The notes below the pieces were generated by a model, which did no database searches, was not told where the DNA came from, and saw only the letters and a list, made by a program, of their open reading frames with translations. Source: JADKAV01 sp963704075 (GTDB lineage Bacteria; Actinomycetota; Actinomycetes; S36-B12; UBA10799). Taken from it: a stretch of 64,000 nucleotides of DNA. The DNA is taken from positions 299,395-363,394 of the forward strand of contig CAVPGV010000004.1 in assembly GCA_963704075.1 (NCBI GenBank), given 5' to 3'. The position numbers and the translations under genes were made by a program. Below are positions 20,119-29,103 of this stretch, piece after piece (position 1 is the stretch's first letter; the number at the start of each line of letters is the position of its first letter).

Positions 20119-21072
20119 TTACCCCTTGCGCTTGCCGATCTCCTCGGACAACTGCGGCACGACGCTGAACAAGTCGCCCACAACGCCGTAGTCGGCGAGT
20201 TCGAAGATCGGAGCCTCCGGGTCCTTGTTGACGACCACGATCGTCTTCGAGGTCTGCATCCCGGCGCGGTGCTGAATCGCTCCCGAGATGCCGTTGGCGA
20301 TGTACAGCTGCGGGGAGACGGTCTTGCCCGTCTGACCGACCTGGTACTGGTGGGGGTACCACCCCGCGTCCGTGGCCGCGCGCGAGGCGCCGACCGCAGC
20401 ACCGAGGGAGTCGGCGAGCTTCTCGATCACCTCGAAGCCTTCGGCCCCTCCGACCCCGCGGCCACCGGAAACGACGATCGCGGCTTCAGTGAGCTCAGGA
20501 CGCGCACCCTTCTCCTCCTCGACCCGGTCGACGATCTTCGCCGCCGTCGCCTTCTCGCTGAGTGCGACCGTCACGTCTGTGCGGTTGCCGGCGGCCGGCG
20601 CAGCCTCAGGGGCCGCAGAGTTCGGGCGCACCGTGATGATCGGTGTTCCCGAGGTGACCTTCGAGTGCACGATGGTCGAACCACCGAAGATGGACTGGGT
20701 GGCAACCAGGTCGCTGGAGATCCCGACAGCGTCGGTGATCACGCCGCTGTTGGTCTTGATCGCCAGGCGTCCGGCGATCTCCTTGCCCTCCGCCGTGGAG
20801 GTGATCAAGACCGCCGCCGGTGACTTCTCGGCGACCAGCTGCGCGAGCAGTTCGGCCTTGGGAGCGACCACGTGCCCGTTGAGTTCGGCAGCGTCGGCCA
20901 CGTAGATGTTCTCTGCGCCGTACTCGGCGAGGGTGGCAGCGGCATTGTCGATGCCGTCTCCGACGAACACCGCCGAGGGCTGCCCGACCGAGCGGGCGAG
21001 GGTGAGCAACTCCAGCGCGGTCTTCTTCACCGAGCCGTCGACGTGCTCGACGAGTACCAGGATTTCAGCCAT
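20119..21072 (-). CDS. etfA: Electron transfer flavoprotein subunit alpha
   Basis: FAD-binding subunit of the ETF heterodimer, which takes electrons from acyl-CoA and other dehydrogenases. 317 residues, intact. N-terminal MAEILVLVEHVDG; the C-terminal FAD-binding segment is QLYIANGISGAIQHRAGMQ followed by NKDPEAPIFELADYGVVGD. It is 12 nt after etfB, with a GGGAGA ribosome site, in one operon ended by a strong hairpin. Confidence 0.97.
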   Translation of the reverse strand: MAEILVLVEHVDGSVKKTALELLTLARSVGQPSAVFVGDGIDNAAATLAEYGAENIYVADAAELNGHVVAPKAELLAQLVAEKSPAAVLITSTAEGKEIAGRLAIKTNSGVITDAVGISSDLVATQSIFGGSTIVHSKVTSGTPIITVRPNSAAPEAAPAAGNRTDVTVALSEKATAAKIVDRVEEEKGARPELTEAAIVVSGGRGVGGAEGFEVIEKLADSLGAAVGASRAATDAGWYPHQYQVGQTGKTVSPQLYIANGISGAIQHRAGMQTSKTIVVVNKDPEAPIFELADYGVVGDLFSVVPQLSEEIGKRKG

Positions 21073-21084
21073 TTGTCGTTCTCC

Positions 21085-21867
21085 CTAGATGAACTTCTGC
21101 TCGGACAGGTAGTCGGCGATCTTCACGCCGCCGTCACCCTCGTCGGTGACGATGGTCCCGGCCGCACGCGGTGGCGCCGCGGCGAACTCCGCGACCTCGC
21201 TCCACGCGGCGCCGAGGCCGACCGCAGCCGGCTCGATACCGGCGTCGGCCACCGTCACGGTCTCGACCGGCTTCTTCTTGGCGGCCATGATGCCCTTGAA
21301 GGACGGGTAGCGGGGCTCGTTGATCTTCTCGACCACCGAGATGACCGCAGGTGTGCTGGCCTCGACCACGTCGTAGCCGTAGTCGGTGAGGCGGTGGACC
21401 TTGACCGAACCGTCGCCGGGCGCCTCCACCTTGTTGGCGAACGTCAACTGAGGAAGCCCCAGCCGCTCGGCGACCATGGCCGGAACGACGCTCATACGGG
21501 CGTCAGTGGACTCCGAACCGAAGATGATGAGATCGGCACCCCGGCCCTCCAGAACGCTGGCGATCGTCAGGGAGGTGGCCACGGCGTCAGAGCCGGCCAG
21601 CGCGTCGTCGAGGACGTGGATACCGGCATCGGCACCCATGCTCAGTGCCTTGCGGATCGTCTCGGTCGACTGCTCGGGACCCATCGACAGGACCGTCACC
21701 TCACCACTGGTGGCTTCGGCGATCTTGAGCGCCTCCTCGACGGCGTACTCGTCGAGCTCGTTCATGACACCGTCCACAGAGGCCCGGTCCAGGGTCTTTG
21801 TGGCGGGGTCAAGCTTCTTCTCCGACCAGGTGTCGGGCACCTGCTTGACGCAGACGACGATCTTCAT
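21085..21867 (-). CDS. etfB: Electron transfer flavoprotein subunit beta
   Basis: AMP-binding subunit of ETF, 260 residues. Starts MKIVVCVKQVPDTW; NELDEYAVEEAL and the STDARMSVVPAMVAERLGLP region are typical. ATG 21867 is chosen because AAGGAGG lies about 12 nt upstream and the family begins here; the frame stays open further upstream without signals. First gene of etfBA, divergent from the methyltransferase cluster. Confidence 0.97.
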   Translation of the reverse strand: MKIVVCVKQVPDTWSEKKLDPATKTLDRASVDGVMNELDEYAVEEALKIAEATSGEVTVLSMGPEQSTETIRKALSMGADAGIHVLDDALAGSDAVATSLTIASVLEGRGADLIIFGSESTDARMSVVPAMVAERLGLPQLTFANKVEAPGDGSVKVHRLTDYGYDVVEASTPAVISVVEKINEPRYPSFKGIMAAKKKPVETVTVADAGIEPAAVGLGAAWSEVAEFAAAPPRAAGTIVTDEGDGGVKIADYLSEQKFI

Positions 21868-22078
21868 GCGGCGGTCGACCTCCTTGGGTGGGTTGCCGCG
21901 CCAGCGCACGGCACTTGATCCTATGTTACTCGCCAGTAGTAATCGCGCCATCGCTGGCCCCGCCCCACCGGTGGGTCGCGGCGAGAAACCAGGTCGAGCC
22001 GTCGTCGACCGAGCACACCTCCGACCATGCGCGAACGCACACCCCGGGCGCGGCACGACCGACCGGGAAGTCCGGCCG

Positions 22079-22084
22079 TAGCCT
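22079..22084 (+). promoter_or_regulatory. -10 box of the methylglucan-like operon
   Basis: TAGCCT, exactly 7 nt before GTG 22092. It drives the methyltransferase-GH57-GT4 operon as a leaderless message. Confidence 0.6.
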
Positions 22085-22091
22085 GAACGGT

Positions 22092-22802
22092 GTGACCTCA
22101 GGACTGCCGCTCACCGGTGAGCGCACCGTGCCGGGGATCGCTCGCGAGCAGTACTGGTTCGCCCGGCACGAAGTCGTCTACCGCTGGCTGGCCGCGCGGT
22201 GCGCTGGCGCAACCGTTCTCGAGGCCGGTTCCGGCGAAGGGTACGGAGCGCAGATCCTGCATGAGGCAGGAGCGCGGGTCGTCGCGGTCGACTACGACGC
22301 GGCCGCGATCACGCACAGCGCCGCCACCTACCCACTACCCCACGTACGAGCCAACCTGGCAGCGCTGCCCTTCGGCCGGATGGATGCCGTGGTCAGCCTC
22401 CAGGTGATCGAGCATCTGTGGGACCTGTCGGGATTCCTGCGGGAGGTGCGGCGGATCGCGGACTGGACCTGTCTGAGCACCCCGAACAGATTGACGTTCT
22501 CACCGGGACTGGCCCGCGGAGCCAAACCCACCAATCCCTTCCACGTTGAGGAGTTCGACGCCGATCAACTACGCACGATGCTCCGCGCAGCAGGATTCGG
22601 CGAGGTGGCGATCCATGGGGTGCACCACGGCCCCCGGCTGGCGGACCGACCGACGCTGCTGGCCGAACAGGTCCGGGCGGCCCTCGACGACACCTGGCCG
22701 GCCGAACTGGAGCGGTACGTGGCAACGGTAACCACGGCCGATTTCCGGCTCTCCACCGAGGACCTGGACGACAGCCTGGATCTGGTGGTGATCGCGCGGT
22801 GA
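22092..22802 (+). CDS. Class I SAM-dependent methyltransferase (Rv3030-like position)
   Basis: 236 residues. SAM motif I VLEAGSGEGYGAQIL at about 46-60, acidic residue in VVAVDYDA, motif IV VVSLQVIEHL. First gene of a three-gene operon with GH57 and GT4 enzymes (overlaps of 4 nt and 1 nt). The same three-gene order occurs in mycobacteria (Rv3030-Rv3031-Rv3032), where it serves methylglucose lipopolysaccharide synthesis. I infer O-methylation of an alpha-glucan; the sequence alone does not show the acceptor. Confidence 0.85.
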   Translation: MTSGLPLTGERTVPGIAREQYWFARHEVVYRWLAARCAGATVLEAGSGEGYGAQILHEAGARVVAVDYDAAAITHSAATYPLPHVRANLAALPFGRMDAVVSLQVIEHLWDLSGFLREVRRIADWTCLSTPNRLTFSPGLARGAKPTNPFHVEEFDADQLRTMLRAAGFGEVAIHGVHHGPRLADRPTLLAEQVRAALDDTWPAELERYVATVTTADFRLSTEDLDDSLDLVVIAR

Positions 22803-24235
22803 TCGGCCGGTTCGCACTCGTCTTGCACAGTCATCTGCCCTGGGTACGCGGGCACGGACGCTGGCCGGTGGGCGAGGTGTGGCTCCACGAGGCGATCGCG
22901 ACCAGTTACCTGCCCGTGTTGGAGGTGCTCGCGCGCCTGGCGGAGAAGGGGCACCGCAACCTGGCGACCGTCGGCATCACGCCCGTGCTCGCGGCACAAC
23001 TCGACGACCCGGAGTGCCTGCAGGCCACCCGGAGCTGGGCTGCCGACTGGTTATGGCGCACCCAGGAATTGGGTCAGTACGATCGCGGCGCCGCCGCGCG
23101 CGAGGCCCAACAGGCGAACGCGACGCTGGACGCCCTGCAGACCACCCATCGGGCGGGGCTGTCCCCGGCCTGGCGGAGACTGGCCGACGCCGGAGTCGTG
23201 GAGTTACTGGGCGGGCCGGCCGCGCACCCGTTCCAACCCTTGCTCGACGATCGCACCACCGCGTTCAGCCTGCTCACCGGGATGGACGACCACACGGCCC
23301 GTTTCGGCAGCCGGCCGGCAGGGATCTGGGCTCCCGAATGCGGCTACCGACCGGGGCTGGAACGGACCTATGCCGACCAGGGGGTCACCCATTTCCTGAT
23401 GGATGGTCCGACGATGTTGCACGTCGGCCGGCCGACTCACAGCGCCTGGACCGTGGGTGACACCGACGTGTTGGCGTTCGGCCGCGACCTTGACGTCACC
23501 TACCGCGTATGGTCACCCCGCAAGGGCTACCCGGGACATCACGAGTACCGCGACTTCCACGTCATGGACGACCTCGGATTCCGGACCAGGCGGGTCACGT
23601 CGACAGCAGTGCATGGCCACGAGAAAGCCGATTACGACCCTGCCGCGGCGGCCCATGCGGTGACCCGAGACGCCCACGACTTCGTCGACGTGGTGCGTGA
23701 ACGACTGATACATCTCGCCCATGAGCGACCCAACCCGCTGGTGGTCGCTGCCTACGACACCGAGCTGTTCGGGCACTGGTGGCACGAGGGTCCTGCCTGG
23801 CTCGAGCAGGTGCTCACGCTGCTGCCCCACGCCGGGATCGAGGTCACCACACTGTCCGGCGCGCACGGCTGCGTCGGCGGGAGGATCGACCCCGAGCCGG
23901 GCTCCTGGGGCAGTGGCAAGGACTTCCGCGTGTGGAGCGGCCCACAGGTCGCCGACATGGTCGACGACAACGAGGACCTCCTGCGGCGGTGGCGCAAACT
24001 CGCCGACCCGCGGCGCCGCGACTCCCGTCAGGACGAGCTGGCTACGCAGGCACTGCTGGCCCTGTCCAGCGACTGGGCGTTCATGGTCAGCAAGGACAGT
24101 GCCGCGCGATATGCCCGTCAACGGCACGAGGAACACCACCGGCGATTCGCGGCCATCGCCACCGCGATCGAGACCGGGCGTCCGGTGACGCCCGGGGAAC
24201 GACCGTTCCCGCATCTGGACGCACGGCTCTTCTGA
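22799..24235 (+). CDS. GH57 family glycoside hydrolase / alpha-1,4-glucan branching enzyme (Rv3031-like)
   Basis: 478 residues. GH57 motifs in order: HSHLPW near the N-terminus; GIWAPECGY with the catalytic glutamate; and AAYDTELFGHWWHEGP with the catalytic aspartate. A C-terminal helical region follows, as in GH57 branching enzymes. Starts with GTG overlapping the methyltransferase stop (GTGA) and ends overlapping the glycosyltransferase start (TGATG). This tight coupling indicates one complex or pathway: trimming or branching of the glucan made by the next gene product. Confidence 0.92.
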   Translation: MIGRFALVLHSHLPWVRGHGRWPVGEVWLHEAIATSYLPVLEVLARLAEKGHRNLATVGITPVLAAQLDDPECLQATRSWAADWLWRTQELGQYDRGAAAREAQQANATLDALQTTHRAGLSPAWRRLADAGVVELLGGPAAHPFQPLLDDRTTAFSLLTGMDDHTARFGSRPAGIWAPECGYRPGLERTYADQGVTHFLMDGPTMLHVGRPTHSAWTVGDTDVLAFGRDLDVTYRVWSPRKGYPGHHEYRDFHVMDDLGFRTRRVTSTAVHGHEKADYDPAAAAHAVTRDAHDFVDVVRERLIHLAHERPNPLVVAAYDTELFGHWWHEGPAWLEQVLTLLPHAGIEVTTLSGAHGCVGGRIDPEPGSWGSGKDFRVWSGPQVADMVDDNEDLLRRWRKLADPRRRDSRQDELATQALLALSSDWAFMVSKDSAARYARQRHEEHHRRFAAIATAIETGRPVTPGERPFPHLDARLF

Positions 24236-25434
24236 TGCACGTCCTGCACCTGACGTGGGAGTACCCACCGGTCGTCTACGGCGGTCTCGGCCGGCACGTG
24301 CACGCGCTGTCGAAGGCACAGGTGGCCGCGGGCGACGAGGTCACCGTGGTGACCCAGAAACCCGAGGGCGCAGCCGCCCGCGAGACCGTCGACGGGGTCC
24401 GGATCGTACGGGTGCCCCCGAGCGGACCCTTCCCCTACCACCTGCCGTCCCTGCTCACCTGGGTGGGATTCCTGGACGACGCCATCGGGCGGGCAGGGAT
24501 GCAGCAGGATCGGGCGGACATCGTGCACGTCCACGACTGGGTCACTGGCCGGGCGGGTACGGCGACGGCGGATGCTCTGGAGGTGCCGCTGGTCGCCACC
24601 GTGCATGCGACGGAGGCGGGCCGGCACCGCGGCTGGTTGCCCGACGACGTGTCCCGTGCGGTCCACGTGATCGAACGTTGGCTGGTCGACGAGGCCGACG
24701 CGCTCATCGTCTGCTCACAGTCGATGGCCACTGAGATCCGACGTGCGCACGCAGCCGATCCCACACGGATCGCGGTCATCCCCAACGGCATCGACGCCTC
24801 CGCCTATTCACCGCAGGACAGCGTTCCGCCGGATCTGCTCGAAGGTTCACCGCGGATCAGTTTCGTGGGTCGCATCGAGTGGGAGAAGGGGGTCTTCACC
24901 GCGGTCGAAGCGATGTCCGCGGTGCTCACGAGGTACCCGGATGCCCGCTTGCGCATCGTGGGGACCGGCGGCCAGTCGGCGGCTGTGGCCGAGCTGGTCG
25001 CGCGATCAGGGCTCACGACCCACGTGCGGCTGCTGGGTCACGTGGACGAACCGACCCTGCGTGCGGTGTACACGAGTTCCGACCTCGTCATCGCCCCGAG
25101 TTCGTACGAACCCTTCGGCATCGTCGCCCTGGAGGCTGCCGCGATGGGCGCGCCGCTGGTCGTCGGGGACACCGGGGGGCTGGCGGAGTTCGTCACCGAC
25201 GAGCGCGGGCGGCGGTGCCGGCCGAACGATGCCGCCGATCTAGCAGCGCAGATCCTGGCCACCTTCGACGAGCCCGAGGAAACAGCACGCCGCCGCGCGA
25301 ACGCCAGCGCCGCTCTGAGCCACTACACCTGGAACGAGGTGGCACGCCGCACGGCCGAGGTGTACGACACGGCACGGCGACATCCGCGTCCGGCCCGGGT
25401 CACGAGCGCGCCAGGCAACCCGATCTGGGAGTGA
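24235..25434 (+). CDS. GT4 family glycosyltransferase (alpha-glucan synthase, Rv3032-like)
   Basis: 399 residues, GT-B fold. N-terminal glycine-rich acceptor loop WEYPPVVYGGLGRHV; sugar-nucleotide site SFVGRIEWEKG; and the E-x7-E motif in YEPFGIVALEA. The mycobacterial counterpart elongates alpha-1,4-glucan for methylglucose lipopolysaccharide and glycogen. Here it is the third gene of the methyltransferase-GH57-GT4 operon. GlgA would have a KTGGLAD-type N-terminus, which this protein lacks. Confidence 0.93.
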   Translation: MHVLHLTWEYPPVVYGGLGRHVHALSKAQVAAGDEVTVVTQKPEGAAARETVDGVRIVRVPPSGPFPYHLPSLLTWVGFLDDAIGRAGMQQDRADIVHVHDWVTGRAGTATADALEVPLVATVHATEAGRHRGWLPDDVSRAVHVIERWLVDEADALIVCSQSMATEIRRAHAADPTRIAVIPNGIDASAYSPQDSVPPDLLEGSPRISFVGRIEWEKGVFTAVEAMSAVLTRYPDARLRIVGTGGQSAAVAELVARSGLTTHVRLLGHVDEPTLRAVYTSSDLVIAPSSYEPFGIVALEAAAMGAPLVVGDTGGLAEFVTDERGRRCRPNDAADLAAQILATFDEPEETARRRANASAALSHYTWNEVARRTAEVYDTARRHPRPARVTSAPGNPIWE

Positions 25435-25573
25435 GCCGGGCTGGTGACCTCCGGCCGGAAGCCGCACGCTGGGCTGATCGACGTTGGCGGGCGCCTGGCG
25501 CTGACGAACCCTGTCCAACAGGCCGGGGCCCTCAGGTCCGCTGGCGCCGGGTCATGCTCGAAGGGAGCCTGTC

Positions 25574-25858
25574 TCACGCCGCGCGGTAGGACCGGGCCCT
25601 GGCCGAACTCGCGTAGGAGCCCATGTCGATGAAGAAGGCCAGAACCACGAAGAACCACGTGAACCCGGTCACCTCGCCGATCCACCAGTAGAACAGCACG
25701 TACGTCAACGTGGTGTAGGGCAGCAGGAGCAGCCCGATCAGCGGCACGATCCAGTCACCGCTGAAGGCGCGCTCGACGGCGTCGCCGAACAGCCAGATCA
25801 ATGCCAGGGCGATCCGAGGGAAGAAAGCCCCCAGCGCAACGACGAAACATCCGCACAT
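25574..25858 (-). CDS. Small conserved-looking membrane protein, unknown function
   Basis: 94 residues with three hydrophobic stretches (about 4-25, 37-58, 64-80) and a short arginine-containing tail. I do not recognise a family. It starts at ATG 25858 with a GGAGG site about 4 nt upstream and lies 12 nt after the stop of the PGM1-like ligase, so the two are probably cotranscribed. It may anchor or partner that soluble enzyme, but this is only an inference from position. Confidence 0.7.
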   Translation of the reverse strand: MCGCFVVALGAFFPRIALALIWLFGDAVERAFSGDWIVPLIGLLLLPYTTLTYVLFYWWIGEVTGFTWFFVVLAFFIDMGSYASSARARSYRAA

Positions 25859-25870
25859 GATTCCTCCGAC

Positions 25871-27340
25871 CTATCGGGACCGCATGCGCCCCATCATGTC
25901 AACTATCGCCTCGTAATCGGCGATCGCGTCGTCGAGAGTGTCGGCGATGCAGGTCACCCCGACCTTGCCGTACTCGGACAAGGCTCCGAGCATGTGGAAC
26001 ACACACCCGCGCTCGGTGACCGGATCGAAGATGAGGCGGTTGCTGACGGCGGCGGCGAGTAGGTCGGACACCGACATGCCCCGGTAGTCGTCGGAGTGCA
26101 GGTTGTCGGTGGCGTAGTAGCACTTCGGCGAGCCCTGGCCGGACACGAAGGTTCCGGTCGCCGGCTCGTAGTGCCCTTCGGTGATGACGGCCATCGACAG
26201 CATCGGGTGGGTGGTGCCGCCTTTGCGCAGGTTGATCTCGATCGCGGATAGCCGCTCCCCCGCCTCCACGAAATCGACCGCGAACCGCCCACGGGCGCCT
26301 TTGGCCTGCAAGACCTCACCGACCTTGAGCGTCGCCTCCTGCACCCGCAGGCGATACCTCTGGTCTGCGGGAAAGGTGGAGCCCTCGAAGACCTGGCCGT
26401 CGGACCCGCCGAGCACCTGGTCGTGGGTCGACAACGCCCGCAGGGTCCCCAGGGGTCCGATGTACCCCTGCCCGGACGGTGAGGCGCTCACCGCGTCCAC
26501 GAACTCCTCGACGATCCCGCCCATGATCTCGAAGCGATCGGCGAAGGATTCGTACGTCTCGGCCGGAGCCTGCATCTTCAGGTGATGGGGCAGCGCCGCC
26601 CGGATGGACTGCTCATCCTCGCCGTGCTCGTAGCGGAACAGTGCGTTGCCCTCGCCGGAGAAACCCTCCTCCAGCTTGACCACCCCCGTGTGCAGGGCCG
26701 GATGCTCGCGTTTCAGGTCCGCCAGCGCACGCACCACGTCGTTCATGTCTCGCAGCTCTTCGTACCCGGCGGGCAGGTCGATCCCCGCCTCTCGGAAGAT
26801 CCCCCGGCTGCCGGATTTGGAGCCTAGGTGGTCGAGATCAGGCGGATTGCCGATCAGTGGCAGACCGAGTTCGACCGCGAGTTTGCGTTCCAGACCGGTG
26901 GTGTTCATACACACCAGCGCGGCGATCTGCGAGCGCGACAGCACCTGCTTGATCTCGGCGAGGCGGGCAGGGCGCTCAAGCAACTTCTCGGTCAGTGGCC
27001 GCCGTGACAGATCATCGCAGCTGATCATGGTCAACCGGGACCGCGCGTGCGACGAAGGCACGCCGGGGATGAGGTCCAAGTAGTAGTCCACGATCACATC
27101 GGAGATGGGCGCGCTGGAGCAGAAGATGACGTGCATGGGCGGGCTGTGCAACTGCAGCAACATCGCCAGCAGGCGTTCCTCGTAGTGTTCGACCCCCAGG
27201 ACGTTCTTGAGCAACTCCTGGTCGAAGGACATGCTGGGCACGATCACCAGGCACTGCGGGGCATCGGGGTCGGACATGAACGTGTCAACCATGTCCGGCA
27301 ACGCCGATTCCAAGGCCTCGAAATCGCTGTGCCCGTTCAT
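25871..27340 (-). CDS. PGM1-related ATP-grasp peptide ligase
   Basis: 489 residues. It matches the plan of peptide-ligase PGM1-related proteins: LVIVPSMSFDQELLKNVLGV, HYEERLLAMLL, a DYYLDLIPGVPSSHA block, LGSKSGSRGIFREAGI, VVKLEEGFSGEGNAL (ATP-grasp nucleotide site) and IEINLRKGGTTHP (metal site Glu/Asn). In Streptomyces PGM1 joins a nonproteinogenic residue to a ribosomal peptide. No precursor-peptide gene is visible nearby, so the substrate here is open. The start ATG 27340 follows TACCCT by 6 nt. Confidence 0.85.
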   Translation of the reverse strand: MNGHSDFEALESALPDMVDTFMSDPDAPQCLVIVPSMSFDQELLKNVLGVEHYEERLLAMLLQLHSPPMHVIFCSSAPISDVIVDYYLDLIPGVPSSHARSRLTMISCDDLSRRPLTEKLLERPARLAEIKQVLSRSQIAALVCMNTTGLERKLAVELGLPLIGNPPDLDHLGSKSGSRGIFREAGIDLPAGYEELRDMNDVVRALADLKREHPALHTGVVKLEEGFSGEGNALFRYEHGEDEQSIRAALPHHLKMQAPAETYESFADRFEIMGGIVEEFVDAVSASPSGQGYIGPLGTLRALSTHDQVLGGSDGQVFEGSTFPADQRYRLRVQEATLKVGEVLQAKGARGRFAVDFVEAGERLSAIEINLRKGGTTHPMLSMAVITEGHYEPATGTFVSGQGSPKCYYATDNLHSDDYRGMSVSDLLAAAVSNRLIFDPVTERGCVFHMLGALSEYGKVGVTCIADTLDDAIADYEAIVDMMGRMRSR

Positions 27341-27346
27341 TGGATC

Positions 27347-27352
27347 AGGGTA
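27347..27352 (-). promoter_or_regulatory. -10 box of the PGM1-like gene
   Basis: TACCCT (minus strand), 6 nt before ATG 27340. It separates this two-gene unit from the acyltransferase operon upstream. Confidence 0.55.
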
Positions 27353-27465
27353 GCCGCATCGCGTGGTCCGCTGGTAGGACAAACCGCGGTTCGATGTCAT
27401 TCAGCCACCGGCTGCGTGTCTGGGCCGTTTCCGGTCTTGCGTGACCCTGCGTGGGGTGCTGGGAT

Positions 27466-28167
27466 TCACTGACCCGTGCGGTGCTCTTGGGCGGCGACGC
27501 GGGTCTTACGGGCGATGTCCTCGAGGGCCGCGCGCCGGGCGGCGGCGGCGTCGTACTGCTCCTGCCGGTTCTTGAGCACCCGCGCGGGAACCCCACCCAC
27601 CACGGACTTGGGGGCGATCGTGCCCCGCACGACCGAGTTGGCCGCCAGCACGCAGCCCGGCCCCACGAAGGTGCCGCGGGTGACGGTCACTTTGGTGCCC
27701 AGCCAGCAGTCGGGGCCGATCCGTACCGGGCTCTTGACGATCCCTTGGTCCTTGATGGGCAGCTTGACGTCCTCGAAGACGTGGTCGAAGTCGCAGATGT
27801 AGATCCAGTCGGCGAAGATGCAGCTCCCGCCGATCTCGATGTCCAGGTACGTGTTGATCGTGTTGTCCCGGCCGAACACGGTCTTGTCGCCGATCCGCAG
27901 CGTCCCCTCGTGCACCCGCAGCCGGTTCTCCTCCCCCACATGCACCCACCGCCCGAGGATCAACTGGCCGTACCCCTTGCGGGCGTACAGTTCGCAGTTC
28001 CGCCCGATGAAGACGAACCCCTCGGTGATGATGTGCCGGTGGCGCACTTTCAGCCAGAGGAACCGCCAGTAGCGCACCAGGTACCACCAACTCCAGGCCC
28101 GGTTGCGGACGATCCACTTCACCGACGCCCAGGTGAGGAAACGCGCGTTGCGCGGATCGCGACTCAC
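27466..28167 (-). CDS. Hexapeptide-repeat (left-handed beta-helix) acyltransferase
   Basis: 233 residues. An N-terminal helical part (FLTWASVKWIV, WWYLVRYWRFLWL) precedes imperfect hexapeptide turns such as IGRNCELYARKGYG, IGDKTVFGRDNTI, IGGSCIFADWIYI, IGPDCWLGTKVTV and VGPGCVLAANSVV, ending in VVGGVPARVL. These are typical of acetyl/succinyltransferases of the LbH fold. Mycobacteria have an LbH transferase (Rv3034c) near the same glucan genes, reported to acylate methylglucose lipopolysaccharide. The start is GTG 28167, overlapping the methyltransferase stop (GTGA). Confidence 0.85.
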   Translation of the reverse strand: MSRDPRNARFLTWASVKWIVRNRAWSWWYLVRYWRFLWLKVRHRHIITEGFVFIGRNCELYARKGYGQLILGRWVHVGEENRLRVHEGTLRIGDKTVFGRDNTINTYLDIEIGGSCIFADWIYICDFDHVFEDVKLPIKDQGIVKSPVRIGPDCWLGTKVTVTRGTFVGPGCVLAANSVVRGTIAPKSVVGGVPARVLKNRQEQYDAAAARRAALEDIARKTRVAAQEHRTGQ

Positions 28168-29099
28168 GCCTTGGTTCCGGTCACACTCACGTTGTAGAAG
28201 TACTGCGCGGGGACGATCCTGCTCATGACCTTCGCGTCGAGGGCAGACAGCCCCAGCCACGTGCCGTAGGCGAAGTACGCCCATTTGAAGCCCAGCGAAC
28301 CGGGCTTGACCGCTGCCTCGATCGTGCGCACCGGCCACCCGAACCACGAGGCGGTGAACTCCTCGGTGACCGTGTGGACGTCCACCGCCCCTGCGCGCAG
28401 GCACAACCGGCGCAGCTCCCCCGGGTCGAAGGTGTGGACATCCACAACTGCCTCCAGCAGGGCGGCCCGTGACGACTCGTCAAGCTCGGTGTCCGTCTTG
28501 GCGTACTTTCCGCGCAGACCCGGCAGGTGGGTCACCCGCTTGGCCACGTTCCACGTGAGATGGGACAGTTTGCGAGCTACGAAGTCACCTTTGGCAGTCG
28601 GTTCCCCCGCGAACACGAACCGGCCACCGGGTTTGAGGACCCGCAGGATCTCGCGCATGGCTTGCTCGAGGTCGGGGATGTGGTGCAACACCGCATGACC
28701 CACGACCAGGTCGAAGGTGTCATCGGGATAGGGCAGCGTCTCAGCGTCGGCAACGCGGCCCTCGAGTTCGAAGCCCAGGTGCTCGGCGTTGCGCTTGGCC
28801 ACCTCGACCATGCCCGGGGACAGGTCGGTCACATGCCCGTCATCGAGCACCCCGGCGAGTTTCAGGTTCAGCAGGAAGAAGCCGGTCCCACAGCCCAGTT
28901 CCAGGGCGCTGCCGTACGGCCAATCGGCCTGCCCGGCAACGTTGACGAAGCGATCGCGGGCGTACGTGATGCACCGTTCATCGAAGGAGATCGACCACTT
29001 GTCGTCGTAGCTGTCCGCCTCCCAATCGTGGTACAGGAGGTTGGCCAGTTTCGGGTCGTCCCAGGCCTGCTGGATCTGTTCGGCGGTGGGTGGGTTCAT
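28164..29099 (-). CDS. Class I SAM-dependent methyltransferase (Rv3038c-like position)
   Basis: 311 residues. Motif I LELGCGTGFFLLNL at about 65-78, then DLSPGMVEVAKRNA, VVGHAVLHHIPDLEQAM and LRVLKPGGRFVF. The C-terminal 120 residues form an extra domain not shared by small methyltransferases. Second gene of enoyl-CoA hydratase-methyltransferase-acyltransferase, in the order of mycobacterial echA17-Rv3038c-Rv3034c, suggesting a role in the same polysaccharide or its acyl groups. Confidence 0.86.
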   Translation of the reverse strand: MNPPTAEQIQQAWDDPKLANLLYHDWEADSYDDKWSISFDERCITYARDRFVNVAGQADWPYGSALELGCGTGFFLLNLKLAGVLDDGHVTDLSPGMVEVAKRNAEHLGFELEGRVADAETLPYPDDTFDLVVGHAVLHHIPDLEQAMREILRVLKPGGRFVFAGEPTAKGDFVARKLSHLTWNVAKRVTHLPGLRGKYAKTDTELDESSRAALLEAVVDVHTFDPGELRRLCLRAGAVDVHTVTEEFTASWFGWPVRTIEAAVKPGSLGFKWAYFAYGTWLGLSALDAKVMSRIVPAQYFYNVSVTGTKA

Positions 29100-29103
29100 A
29101 GGG

